Assembly (NCBI RefSeq): GCF_018129005.1
Contig: NZ_JAAEDL010000004.1
Span: 210,660 to 274,659 of the forward strand
Length of the DNA stretch: 64,000 bases
Reading direction: 5' to 3'
Origin: Neoroseomonas eburnea
GTDB lineage: Bacteria > Pseudomonadota > Alphaproteobacteria > Acetobacterales > Acetobacteraceae
The first letter of the stretch is position 1. Every line of letters begins with the position of its first letter. Under the pieces are notes generated by a model that did no database searches, was not told the origin of the DNA, and saw only the letters and a list, made by a program, of their open reading frames with translations. The position numbers and the translations under genes were made by a program. Positions 20,652-29,050 of this stretch are shown piece by piece.

Positions 20652-20736
20652 GGCCCCGCGCCGCCAGCCTTGGCGCGAGGGGCCGCGGGCCGTAGAACCC
20701 CGGGCCAACCCTTCCCCTTCGCAGGTTCCCCGCCCC

Positions 20737-22416
20737 ATGGCCGCCTATCAGTACGTCTACGTGATGAAAGACCTCACCAAGTCCTATCCGGGCGGTCGCG
20801 AGGTCTTCAAAGGCATTACCCTTTCCTTCCTCCCCGGCGTGAAGATCGGCGTGCTCGGCCCTAACGGCGCCGGCAAGTCCACGCTCATGCGGATCATGGC
20901 CGGGCAGGACAAGGAATTCGGCGGCGAGGCCTGGGCCGCCGAGGGCGTGCGCGTCGGCTACCTGGCGCAGGAGCCGCATCTCGACCCCAACCTCACCGTC
21001 GGCGAGAACGTCCGCGCCGCCTTCGCCGACCTGAACGGATGGCTGCACCGCTTCAACGAGATCTCCGAGAAGTTCGCCGAGGAGATGTCCGAGGACGAGA
21101 TGAACGCCCTGCTCGCCGAGCAGGCGGAGCTGCAGGAGAAGATCGACGCCGCCAACGGCTGGGAGATCGACCGCCAGGTCGAGATCGCGCTCGACGCGCT
21201 GCGCTGCCCGCCGCCGGACAGCCCGGTGACCAACCTCTCGGGCGGCGAGCGGCGCCGCGTCGCACTCTGCCGCCTGCTGCTCGAGAAGCCGGACATGCTG
21301 CTGCTCGACGAACCGACCAACCACCTCGATGCCGAAAGCGTCGCCTGGCTGGAACGCACGCTGAAGGACTATGCGGGCACGGTGCTGATCGTCACGCACG
21401 ACCGCTACTTCCTCGACAACGTCACCTCCTGGATCCTCGAGGTCGATCGCGGCCGGGGCATCCCCTACGAGGGCAACTACTCGACCTACCTCGAACAGAA
21501 GCGCAAGCGCATGGCGCAGGAGGAGCGCGAGGAAAGCGCCCGCCAGCGGCAGCTCGCCGAGGAACGGGACTGGATCGGGCGCTCGCCTTCCGCCCGCCAG
21601 GCCAAGTCCAAGGCGCGCATCGCGGCCTATGAGGACCTGCTGCGCGCGAGCCAGGACAAGGCGCCGGACCCGACCGAGATCGCCATCCCGCCCGCCCCGC
21701 GCCTGGGCAACACCGTCATCGTCGCGGAGAACCTGTCGAAGGGCTACGGCGACCGGCTGCTGATCGACAACCTGTCCTTCAAGCTGCCGCCGGGCGGCAT
21801 CGTCGGCGTCATCGGGCCGAACGGCGCCGGCAAGACCACGCTGTTCAAGATGATCATGGGCCGCGAGACGCCGGATGCCGGCACGCTCACGGTCGGGGAG
21901 AGCGTGGAACTCGGCTACGTGGACCAGTCCCGCGACAGCCTCGACGACAACAAGACCGTCTGGCAGGAAATCTCCGGCGGCGATGACACCATCACCATCG
22001 GCAAGCGCACCGTCGCGTCGCGCGCCTACGTGGCCGCCTTCAACTTCAAGGGCGGCGACCAGCAGAAGAAGGTCGGCTCGCTCTCGGGCGGCGAGCGCAA
22101 CCGCGTCCACCTCGCGAAGATGCTGAAGAAGGAGCACAATGTGCTCCTGCTCGACGAACCGACCAACGACCTCGACGTCGAAACGCTGCGGGCGCTGGAG
22201 AACGCGCTGATGGAATTCGCGGGCTGCGCCGTGATCATCTCGCACGATCGCTTCTTCCTCGACCGGCTCGCGACGCACATCCTCGCCTTCGAAGGGGACA
22301 GCCACGTCGAGTGGTTCGAGGGGAATTTCGAGAGCTACGAAGAGGACAAGCGACGTCGACTCGGGGACGCAGCGACGGACCCGCACCGGATCAAGTACAA
22401 GCCGCTGGCGCGGTGA
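20737..22416 (+). CDS. ettA: Energy-dependent translational throttle protein, ABC-F ATPase
   Basis: 559 residues, the EttA length. Two ABC domains: Walker A GPNGAGKSTLMRIMAG near 45, signature LSGGERRRVALCRLLL, Walker B MLLLDEPTNHLDAESV; then a linker rich in charged residues (about 240-310; SPSARQAKSKARIAAYE); then the second domain with GPNGAGKTTLFKMI, SLSGGERNRVHLAK and VLLLDEPTNDLDVETL. No membrane segments. ABC-F proteins bind the ribosomal E site and gate elongation according to ATP/ADP. The N-terminal YVMKDLTKSYPGG is diagnostic of EttA. It is monocistronic with a hairpin terminator 14 bases after the stop. Confidence 0.96.
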   Translation: MAAYQYVYVMKDLTKSYPGGREVFKGITLSFLPGVKIGVLGPNGAGKSTLMRIMAGQDKEFGGEAWAAEGVRVGYLAQEPHLDPNLTVGENVRAAFADLNGWLHRFNEISEKFAEEMSEDEMNALLAEQAELQEKIDAANGWEIDRQVEIALDALRCPPPDSPVTNLSGGERRRVALCRLLLEKPDMLLLDEPTNHLDAESVAWLERTLKDYAGTVLIVTHDRYFLDNVTSWILEVDRGRGIPYEGNYSTYLEQKRKRMAQEEREESARQRQLAEERDWIGRSPSARQAKSKARIAAYEDLLRASQDKAPDPTEIAIPPAPRLGNTVIVAENLSKGYGDRLLIDNLSFKLPPGGIVGVIGPNGAGKTTLFKMIMGRETPDAGTLTVGESVELGYVDQSRDSLDDNKTVWQEISGGDDTITIGKRTVASRAYVAAFNFKGGDQQKKVGSLSGGERNRVHLAKMLKKEHNVLLLDEPTNDLDVETLRALENALMEFAGCAVIISHDRFFLDRLATHILAFEGDSHVEWFEGNFESYEEDKRRRLGDAATDPHRIKYKPLAR

Positions 22417-22429
22417 CGCGGGAGAAGAA

Positions 22430-22453
22430 TCCGGGGGAGGGAACTCCCCCGGA
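22430..22453 (+). terminator. ettA terminator
   Basis: TCCGGGGGAG-GGAA-CTCCCCCGGA, perfect ten-base arms, then CCTTCTGTCTGT. The same GGGGGAG-n4-CTCCCCC design recurs at 40045 and, less perfectly, at 42917. Confidence 0.75.
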
Positions 22454-22516
22454 CCTTCTGTCTGTCACCAGGGCAATCCGGGCGCGGCAGGCCTGCCCGC
22501 CTGGCGGAGGCCGCAT

Positions 22517-23047
22517 TTGAGCGCGAGCATGATCCCGCTGCGCTCGGCACGGATCGTCACGACCGAACGGCTGATGATGATCCCGCCGGGGAAGGAGAAC
22601 CTGCCGGACCTGATCCGGCTGAAGGGCGACGAGCGCGTCTTCGGCTGGATGCTGCACGGCGTCCGCAGCGCCGAGCGCGCGGCGGAGGAACTCGAGGACG
22701 ATTCCGACTTCTGGGAGGTGCGCGGCTACGGCACCTGGTGCGTCTTCGAACGCGAGAGCGGTGCCTTCCTCGGCATCTGCGGCTTCATGGAACGGCCGGA
22801 CGGGCGCGGTGTCGCGCTGCGCTACGCCCTCTGGCCCGAATGCCGCGGCAAGGGCTTCGCCCGGGAAGCGGCACGCGCGGCGCTCGCCTTCGGGCACCGC
22901 GCGGGCCTGCGGCGCATCATCGCCGTCGCGCGGGACGAGAACATCGCCTCGCGCGCTGTGCTGACCGATATCGGCATGACCCTGGCCGGGGAATTCCGCA
23001 ACCAGGGCCACCGCATGCTGCTGTTCCAGAGCCTGGCCGGAAGCTAG
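22517..23047 (+). CDS. GNAT family N-acetyltransferase (RimJ/RimL-like)
   Basis: 176 residues. It begins at TTG 22517, which has GGAGG at the ideal six-base distance; the ATG at 22529 would be too far from it. Acetyltransferase_3 pattern: RIVTTERLMMIPPGKEN, then FLGICGFMERPDGRGVALRY, the acetyl-CoA loop PECRGKGFAREAARAALAFG near 112-131 and RIIAVARDENIASRAVLTDI. This branch commonly acetylates protein N-termini or small molecules; the substrate is unknown. It is read in the same direction as ettA, after its terminator. Confidence 0.85.
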   Translation: MSASMIPLRSARIVTTERLMMIPPGKENLPDLIRLKGDERVFGWMLHGVRSAERAAEELEDDSDFWEVRGYGTWCVFERESGAFLGICGFMERPDGRGVALRYALWPECRGKGFAREAARAALAFGHRAGLRRIIAVARDENIASRAVLTDIGMTLAGEFRNQGHRMLLFQSLAGS

Positions 23048-23103
23048 AGCGGCTTCGGTTCGCCTTGGCTCACGGCAACCGCTGCAGCCTTCTGAAATTG
23101 CTA

Positions 23104-23147
23104 GCATCTTCACCCGATCAGGTGGGGCCACCTGATCGGGATCTGCT
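23104..23147. repeat. CCCGATCAGG palindromic repeat, copy 1
   Basis: CCCGATCAGGTGG (23113-23125) and CCACCTGATCGGG (23128-23140) are perfect 13-base arms with a two-base loop, flanked by AGCATCTTCA and ATCTGCTC. The whole element recurs inverted at 28896-28941. Confidence 0.75.
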
Positions 23148-23154
23148 CGAGCAT

Positions 23155-23189
23155 CCTGATTCGGAAGTCCCGCGGACTTCGGAATCAGG
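23155..23189. repeat. CCTGATTCGGAAGTCC palindrome
   Basis: Arms at 23155-23170 and 23174-23189, 16 bases with one mismatch, loop CGC. It directly follows the previous palindrome and ends just before the stop of the next minus-strand gene, so it may terminate that gene and the GNAT gene. Confidence 0.65.
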
Positions 23190-23192
23190 ACA

Positions 23193-23645
23193 TCATTCCA
23201 GCCTTTCCGGCCAGCCCACAAACAACCCGACATCTCCCGGCATCCCGCCGGGGAAGTCGATGATGCGCGCTGAGAAGGTGAAGCCGCCGGGGGCGAGTTC
23301 CTTCTCCCACCACTCGTAGACCTTGTGGAAGACGCCCGGAAGCGTGTCCTGCCAGCCGGAGAGGTGGTTGTTGATCCGCCGCCCGCCATCCTCGCACAGC
23401 AGGGAGGGGAATTTCACGATCATCACCTCCCGCTCGCCGGCTTCGAAGGCCTTGCGGATGCGCGTGATCGCCCGCGCGCGATCCTCGGCGGTGATCTCGT
23501 AGGTCTGTACGCGTTCGGAGAAGGCCTGCAACTCGGCTTTCCTATGCGCCTCCGCGGCTTCGGCCTCGGCGTGGCGCCGTTTGGCCTCCGCCTCGCGCGC
23601 CGCGAACAGGCCTTGGACGCTGAGGGGTGGTGAAGGCTCGGTCAT
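23193..23645 (-). CDS. Hypothetical cytosolic protein
   Basis: 150 residues, no membrane segment or signal. Residues about 12-60 form a charged, alanine-rich helix (ARE AEAKRRHAEAEAAEAHRK type), likely coiled coil. The C-terminal half is a compact domain with VMIVKFPSLLCEDGGRRINN and FPGGMPGDVGLFVGWPE. Similar short proteins occur in Acetobacteraceae and Rhizobiales, but I cannot assign a family or function. AAGGAG lies before the ATG at good spacing. It is divergent from nothing; mlaC lies 83 bases upstream on the same strand. Confidence 0.7.
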   Translation of the reverse strand: MTEPSPPLSVQGLFAAREAEAKRRHAEAEAAEAHRKAELQAFSERVQTYEITAEDRARAITRIRKAFEAGEREVMIVKFPSLLCEDGGRRINNHLSGWQDTLPGVFHKVYEWWEKELAPGGFTFSARIIDFPGGMPGDVGLFVGWPERLE

Positions 23646-23728
23646 GGGCAGCTCCTTCGATGCCGAGGACGAAGCCTAGCCGTCTTTGTGATCCTGCCGT
23701 TCTGATTCTGCGCAAGCCGCGGGTGCGA

Positions 23729-24370
23729 TCAGCCCCGCGTCTCGCGCGCGGCGAGTTGCGCGATCTGGTTGCGCATCGCGTCCAGCAGCGGCGCGACCCT
23801 TCCGCCGTTGCGCTGGATGACAGCGGCGTATTCGCTGCGCGTCGTCAGCCGGAGGGAGGTGCCCTCGGCGATCACATCCACCACCTTGGGCTGGCCGCCG
23901 ATCTCGCTGACCCGCCAGTCGAGCGAGAAGGCCGGCGTATTCGGCCGCTCGATGATGGTGTTGACCAGCGCGTCCTCCTCCGTCCGCTGCTGGCTGCGGC
24001 CGAGGGAGAAGCGCACCCCCCGGTATTCCCCGAAGCGGGCCGAGAGGTTGCGCACGATGATGTCGTCGAACAGGCGATTGTATTCCGCGAGTTCCGCCGG
24101 GGTTGCCTGGCGGACGTAGCGGCCGAGGATGAAGCGGCCGGTGCCTTCGATGTCGATGGTCCGGCGCAGCACGGCCGCGACCCGGTCCCGCCGCCGCGGC
24201 AGGTCGAGCCGCGGGTCGTTGATCGCTGCCACCAGCTCGTTGCCGGCCGCCTGGATGAAGCCGGTGGCGCGGGCGAGGTCCATCTCGGCCCGGCCATGGC
24301 GCGGCAGTGCGAGCATCGCCGCCGCGAGGAAGGGGGAGGAGAGAAGCAGCCTTCGGGTCATGTGGTTCAT
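23729..24370 (-). CDS. mlaC: MlaC/Ttg2D family phospholipid-binding protein
   Basis: 213 residues. The signal peptide MNHMTRRLLLSSPFLAAA...RA is followed by the Ttg2 fold: AAVLRRTIDIEGTGRFILGR, ATPAELAEYNRLFDDIIVRN, and a C-terminal strand region with VVDVIAEGTSLRLTTRSEYA. MlaC shuttles phospholipids between the outer-membrane MlaA complex and the inner-membrane MlaFEDB pump. The ATG at 24370 has GGAGG nine bases upstream. A second possible ATG at 24400 overlaps the mlaA stop (ATGA) but puts ten charged residues before the signal peptide. It is translated behind mlaA; no mlaFEDB genes are seen in this window. Confidence 0.88.
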   Translation of the reverse strand: MNHMTRRLLLSSPFLAAAMLALPRHGRAEMDLARATGFIQAAGNELVAAINDPRLDLPRRRDRVAAVLRRTIDIEGTGRFILGRYVRQATPAELAEYNRLFDDIIVRNLSARFGEYRGVRFSLGRSQQRTEEDALVNTIIERPNTPAFSLDWRVSEIGGQPKVVDVIAEGTSLRLTTRSEYAAVIQRNGGRVAPLLDAMRNQIAQLAARETRG

Positions 24371-24396
24371 ATGGGTGGACCTCCGCCGATTCCGAG

Positions 24397-25236
24397 TCAT
24401 CGCGGGGGCGGCGGCGTCGGTTCCGGGTTCGGCCCCGCCGGCTGGGTCACTCCCTGGCCATAGCCGATGACGCCCGAGGGAGCGACCGTCGTGCCGTAGA
24501 CTTCCCGGTTCTCGATCTCGAAGGCGCGTCGCTGCCGGTAGGCCGAGCGCAGCGTCGAATAGGGGTCGAGAGAGGTTGCGCGCACCTGGTCGATCGGCTC
24601 CAGCAGCGCCTCCCGCGTGTCCACCACGACGAGGCCAAGCCGAACCCAGCCGGCGGCGTCCACCGCCGCCCCCTGGCCAAGCCAGGTGAGCGGGTGAAGT
24701 GCGATGTCCACCCCCTGGCCGACCAGGTCGCGCGGGGAGGAGGGGCCGAACAGCGGCACGAACATGTAGAAGCCCTCGCCGGCCCCCCAGACCGCCAGGG
24801 TCTGGCCGAAATCCTCGGAATGGCCGGGCACGCCCCAGTCCCGCGCCACGTCGAGGATGCCGCCGATGCCGAGGGTCGAGTTCACCATGAACCGGCCGAG
24901 CGTGATGCGTGCCCGGCTGATGTTCCCCTGCAGCAGGTCATTGGCCAGGATCACCGGCGCGCGCAGGTTGCCCAGAGCGTTGCGGATCCCGTTGCGCACC
25001 GGCTGGGGCAGGACGTCGCGATAGGCTTCGGCCACCGGCTGCAGCACGAAGCGGTCGGCGACCTCGTGCACTTCGAACATCGCGCGGTTGGCGGGTTCGA
25101 AGGGGTCGTTGGTCTCGCGGAACTCGGCCACCGCTTCCGGGTCGTCGGCCGGGGGAGGCGTCGCGCACGCCCCCACGGCGAGGACGGCCAGGGCACAGGC
25201 CCAGCTTCGCGATTTCGTGATGATCGGGGGGAGCAT
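24397..25236 (-). CDS. mlaA: MlaA/VacJ family outer-membrane lipoprotein
   Basis: 279 residues. The lipoprotein signal ends LAVLAVGAC with the lipid-anchor cysteine at 24. The VacJ core is clear: NDPFEPANRAMFEVHEVADR, GNLRAPVILANDLLQG, RFMVNSTLGIGGILDVARDW and the EDFGQTLAVWGAGEGFYMFV-LFGPSSPRD stretch. It sits in the outer membrane and extracts misplaced phospholipids, passing them to MlaC, the next gene. The C-terminal tail is proline rich (PEPTPPPPR). The frame extends to 25599 but the ATG at 25236 opens the signal peptide. Confidence 0.93.
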   Translation of the reverse strand: MLPPIITKSRSWACALAVLAVGACATPPPADDPEAVAEFRETNDPFEPANRAMFEVHEVADRFVLQPVAEAYRDVLPQPVRNGIRNALGNLRAPVILANDLLQGNISRARITLGRFMVNSTLGIGGILDVARDWGVPGHSEDFGQTLAVWGAGEGFYMFVPLFGPSSPRDLVGQGVDIALHPLTWLGQGAAVDAAGWVRLGLVVVDTREALLEPIDQVRATSLDPYSTLRSAYRQRRAFEIENREVYGTTVAPSGVIGYGQGVTQPAGPNPEPTPPPPR

Positions 25237-25444
25237 TGCGGCGGAATACAAGGTCTCGCCCGGGGTTGGAACCGGTTTCCGAACAGGTCTCATGGACGGC
25301 AGGCGGGCACGACTATAGCGACAGCAGGTTGCGGCGCAGCAAGGCGTTTCGTCGCAGTGTGTCACGAAGTCTTGCAAGCGCGTCGTGGACAGGCGAGAGG
25401 AGCCGCCCGCCCGCTGCGGTGCTGAGGAACGAGGAACGAGCGCG

Positions 25445-26377
25445 ATGAACCAGGTCATGGGCGGTACCCTGGCCCGCTGGCTGACCGGGCCCCGGGTGGC
25501 CGGCCTGCCTGCCCCGGCGGAAATGCCCGCCCCGCGCCTGTCCTTCGAGTTCTTCCCGCCCCGGACGGACAAGCTCGAGGAGCAGCTCTGGGCCTGCATC
25601 CGGCGGCTCGAGCCGTTGGCGCCGCGCTTCGTCTCCGTGACCTACGGTGCCGGCGGATCGACCCAGGAACGCACCCATGCGACCGTCGCGCGCATCGTCA
25701 CCGAGACCACGCTGACGCCCGCTGCCCACCTGACCTGCGTCGGCGCGACGCGGGAGGAGGTGGACGCCGTCGCCCGGCGCTACTGGGCGGCCGGGGTGCG
25801 CCACATCGTCGCCCTGCGCGGGGACCCGCCGGCAGGGGCCGCCACCTACACGCCGCACCCGGGCGGCTATGCCCAGGCGGAAGATCTGGTGCGCGGGCTG
25901 AAGCGCATCGGGGATTTCGAGATCAGCGTCGGCGCCTACCCCGAGACCCACCCGGCGGCGCTCTCGGCCGAGGCCGACCTGGATTTCCTCAAGCGCAAGA
26001 TCGATGCCGGGGCGACGCGGGCGATCACCCAGTACTTCTTCGATACCGAGGTCTATCTCCGCTTCCTCGACCGCTGCCTGGCCAAGGGCATCACGGTGCC
26101 GATCGTGCCGGGCATCCTGCCGGTGTCGAACTTCCAGCAGGTGGTGAAGTTCTCCGCCATGTGCGGCGCGAGCGTCCCGGCCTGGATGGGCCAGCTCTTC
26201 GAAGGGCTGGAGGAGGACGCCGAGACGCGGCGCATGGTCGCCGCGGTGGTGGCGGCCGAACAGGTGCGGCTGCTGCAGGCGAACGGGGTGGACGAGTTCC
26301 ACTTCTACACGCTGAACCGGCCGGACCTGACCTACGCGATCGCGCATATTCTCGGGGCACGGCCCAGGAAGGCCTGA
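25445..26377 (+). CDS. metF: Methylenetetrahydrofolate reductase
   Basis: 310 residues. The TIM-barrel MTHFR signature is present: LSFEFFPPRTDKLEEQLW, FVSVTYGAGGSTQERTHATV, HLTCVGATREEVDAVAR, HIVALRGDPP and TRAITQYFFDTEVYLRF, ending NGVDEFHFYTLNRPDLTYAI. The enzyme reduces 5,10-methylene-THF to 5-methyl-THF with FAD, supplying methyl groups for methionine. The ATG at 25445 follows GAGGAACGAG. It is divergent from mlaA. The 208-base leader was inspected for SAM or SAH riboswitch cores and none was recognised. Confidence 0.95.
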   Translation: MNQVMGGTLARWLTGPRVAGLPAPAEMPAPRLSFEFFPPRTDKLEEQLWACIRRLEPLAPRFVSVTYGAGGSTQERTHATVARIVTETTLTPAAHLTCVGATREEVDAVARRYWAAGVRHIVALRGDPPAGAATYTPHPGGYAQAEDLVRGLKRIGDFEISVGAYPETHPAALSAEADLDFLKRKIDAGATRAITQYFFDTEVYLRFLDRCLAKGITVPIVPGILPVSNFQQVVKFSAMCGASVPAWMGQLFEGLEEDAETRRMVAAVVAAEQVRLLQANGVDEFHFYTLNRPDLTYAIAHILGARPRKA

Positions 26378-26402
26378 TGCCGTCCGGCCCCGCCGGGGCC
26401 GC

Positions 26403-28826
26403 TCAGCCGGCGATCGCGATGTGGTCCGGCGCCAGCTTCGCCGCCGCGCGCGCATGGATGGCCGCGAAGGCCCGCTCCAACGCCTCCGTCGCCCTGTCGG
26501 CATCGAAGAGCGGGCAGGAGGGCAGGTTCGCGGCCAGCCTCCGCTTCAGCTCCGCGACCCGCTCCGGCGCATTGCCGAGACCCGTCGCCATCCGTTCGTA
26601 GTCCTGCAGGGAGGCCACGGCGAGTTCGGGCATGCCGACCGCCCCCAGCAGGCTGGCCCCCATGCGGCTGGCGAAGGATTCGCCCATCCGCGTCAGCACC
26701 GGCAGGCCCATCCGCAGCGCGTTGCTGGCCGTCGTGCCGCCATTGTAGGGGAAGGTGTCGAGGAAGAGGTCCGCCAGCGCATGCCGCGCCAGGTGCTCAG
26801 CCAGCGGAACGAAGCCTGCGAAGACGATCCGCTGCGGATCGATGCCCAGCTTCCTGGCGCGCGTCCGGTAGGTGCCGGAGGATTCCGCCTTGCCGGCATA
26901 GAGCCAGAGCACGCTGCCGGGCACCTGCGCCATGATGCGCATCCAGGCGTCGAAGGTTTCGGGCGTGACCTTGTAGGCGTTGTTGAACGAGCAGAAGACC
27001 GTGCCGCGGTCCGGCAGGCCGGATGCTGCGCGGTCCGGCGCTGCCGGCGCGGCATCGAGATGCCGGCAATTGGCCTGGAAATGCGGGAGGTGGATCACCT
27101 TCTCGCGGAACTGCCCGAAATGGGCGGCCGGGATCGTGGTTTCGTCGGCGACGACGTAGTCGATGTAGCCGGCCCCCATGGTTCCGATGAAGCCGAGATA
27201 GCCGACCTGCACCGGCGCGATCCGCGCGGCGAAGAGCCGCGTCCGGGCGCCGAGCGTATGCCCGTTCAGATCCACCGCGATGTCGATGCCGAGATCGCGG
27301 ACGTACCGGATCGCCTCCTGGTCGCCGAGGGCCGAAAGGTCGTGGAACCGCGTGACCGCCGCGCGGACCTTGTCCTGCCACGGCTCGGCCTGCGCCGGCA
27401 CCAGAGAGAGGGCGTGCACCTCGAACCGCCGGCGGTCGTGCCGCTGCAGCACGTCCAGCATCAGGTGGGTTACCGGATGGTTGCCGAAGTCGGAGGAGAC
27501 ATATCCGACCCGGATGACATCCGCCGATCGGGGCACGGCCGGAAGGGGCACATCCGCCGTGGCGGGATACCTTTCCGCCACGAAGGCCTCCGCCGCCAGC
27601 CGCTGGAGCTGCAGGGAATCGGTCGCCGCCAGCAGGTCGAAGGGGGAGGAGGCTGGACGGCCCTGCCGGATCGCATCGAGGAGTTCCGCGACCATCTCCT
27701 CATGCCCGCTCCAGTCCGCGACCTGCATCCGGGCGTGCAGGATCTGGCCCGGGAGGAAGGGTTCGGACGGATCGATCCGCCGTGCCTCCTCGAGGTCGCG
27801 CAGCGCCCTGTCGGGGCGGCCGGCCCGCAGGAGGGCGTTGCCGCGCTGCAGCAGCGCCTCGCGGTATCTCGGCCGCAGCGCGATCGCCTCGCCGCAGGCC
27901 GCCGCCGCCGCCTCGAAGCGCAGCAGCCTGGTCAGCGCGATGCCGAGGTTGCAGTGTGCCTCGGCCAGATCGGGCGCGAGCGCGATGGCCCGGCGGAAGG
28001 CGGCGCTCGCCGGCCCGGGGCGACCGGCGTCGAGCAGCGCGATGCCCAAGCCGTTGTGCATCGTGGCGTCGGCGGGCTTCAGGGCCGTTGCCCGTTCGTA
28101 GGCGGCGAGCGCCTCCTCGACGCGCTTCAGCGCAAGCAGCGCCCTGCCGCGTCCGGCGTGGCCCTCCGCGAGGTCCGGCCGCAGCGCGAGGGCGCGATCA
28201 AAGCTCGCCAGCGCCTCTGCTGCGCGCCGGAGGTCGCACAGGGCGCCGCCACGATGCAGATACGCCTCGGCGGCGGAGGGGGCGAGCGCGAGCGCCGCGT
28301 CGAAGGCCGCGAGCCCCTCGGCGAGGCGTTCCATGGTGCAGAGCGCGCAGCCGCGCAGGATGTGGGCGGGGGCGATGTCCCGGTTGCGGGCAAGCAGGCC
28401 GTCAAGGGAGGCCACGGCCTCGGCCGGGCGTTCCAGGTCGATCAGCGCCTGGGCGCGGTGCAGATGCGCCTCCAGCATGTCGGGCCGGAGCCGGATGGCC
28501 TTCTCGTAGCAGCGCAGCGCGCGCTCGTGCCGCCCGAGCTGGCGGAGGCCGTTGCCGAGGTTGGCTTGTGCCTGGGCATTGTCGGGCCGGTAGGCGAGCG
28601 ATTTCTGGATGAGGTCCACGCCCGCCTGGTGCTGCCCCTGCTGCAGCGCGCAGACACCGAGGAGGTGCAGGGCGTCGTAGTGGTCGGGGAAGAGCCCGAG
28701 GATGGCCCTGTAGATGTCCTGCGCGGCCACCACCTGCCCTTGCTGGTGCAGGGCCAGGGCGCGGCCGAACATCTCGTGCGCCCGCTGGATCAGGGCTGCG
28801 GAGCGGCGGTCGTTCTGCGGTGACAA
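26403..28826 (-). CDS. TPR-repeat protein with O-GlcNAc transferase (GT41)-like C-terminal domain
   Basis: 807 residues. About 360 residues of tandem TPRs (for example AQAQANLGNGLRQLGRHERA) lead into a GT41/SPINDLY-type catalytic region: VIRVGYVSSDFGNHPVTHLM, DIAVDLNGHTLGARTRLFA, APVQVGYLGFIGTMG, VFCSFNNAYKVTPETFDAWM and DTFPYNGGTTASNALRMGLP. Bacterial members may glycosylate proteins or surface structures with UDP-sugars; target unknown. The start is TTG at 28826 with GAGGAGGGG six bases upstream; GTG at 28865 is possible but lacks a good ribosome site. No signal peptide, so it is cytosolic. No sugar-pathway or flagellin gene adjoins it. It is convergent with metF. Confidence 0.87.
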   Translation of the reverse strand: MSPQNDRRSAALIQRAHEMFGRALALHQQGQVVAAQDIYRAILGLFPDHYDALHLLGVCALQQGQHQAGVDLIQKSLAYRPDNAQAQANLGNGLRQLGRHERALRCYEKAIRLRPDMLEAHLHRAQALIDLERPAEAVASLDGLLARNRDIAPAHILRGCALCTMERLAEGLAAFDAALALAPSAAEAYLHRGGALCDLRRAAEALASFDRALALRPDLAEGHAGRGRALLALKRVEEALAAYERATALKPADATMHNGLGIALLDAGRPGPASAAFRRAIALAPDLAEAHCNLGIALTRLLRFEAAAAACGEAIALRPRYREALLQRGNALLRAGRPDRALRDLEEARRIDPSEPFLPGQILHARMQVADWSGHEEMVAELLDAIRQGRPASSPFDLLAATDSLQLQRLAAEAFVAERYPATADVPLPAVPRSADVIRVGYVSSDFGNHPVTHLMLDVLQRHDRRRFEVHALSLVPAQAEPWQDKVRAAVTRFHDLSALGDQEAIRYVRDLGIDIAVDLNGHTLGARTRLFAARIAPVQVGYLGFIGTMGAGYIDYVVADETTIPAAHFGQFREKVIHLPHFQANCRHLDAAPAAPDRAASGLPDRGTVFCSFNNAYKVTPETFDAWMRIMAQVPGSVLWLYAGKAESSGTYRTRARKLGIDPQRIVFAGFVPLAEHLARHALADLFLDTFPYNGGTTASNALRMGLPVLTRMGESFASRMGASLLGAVGMPELAVASLQDYERMATGLGNAPERVAELKRRLAANLPSCPLFDADRATEALERAFAAIHARAAAKLAPDHIAIAG

Positions 28827-28895
28827 GGGCTGCCCCTCCTCGCCCGGCTGCGGGACCTCGGCCACCGGGCCGGGGCGCGGGCCGGTGTCGTCTAG

Positions 28896-28941
28896 AGCAG
28901 ATCCCGATCAGGCGGAATCACCTGATCGGGTGAAGATGCTC
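28896..28941. repeat. CCCGATCAGG palindromic repeat, copy 2
   Basis: CCCGATCAGG (28903-28912) and CCTGATCGGG (28921-28930), loop of eight, flanked by AGCAGAT and TGAAGATGCT. It is an inverted copy of 23104-23147, with a wider loop. A further GAGCGG...CCGCTC dyad follows up to about 29000. Confidence 0.7.
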
Positions 28942-29050
28942 GCGAAAACAAGAGGCTGGAGCGGTTGCCGTTCGCCGAGGCGAACAGTGGCCGCTCCAGC
29001 CCCGGCGCCTGACCCTGCGAAGGGGTGAGGCCGGCGCGGTGCCGCCATGC

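Noticed and set aside
25237..25444. SAM or SAH riboswitch before metF
   Set aside because: No recognisable core of known SAM/SAH classes; only short G-rich stretches. A covariance-model search would decide.
26421..28823. 800-residue plus-strand ORF
   Set aside because: Antisense of the TPR/GT41 gene, whose motifs are clear on the other strand.
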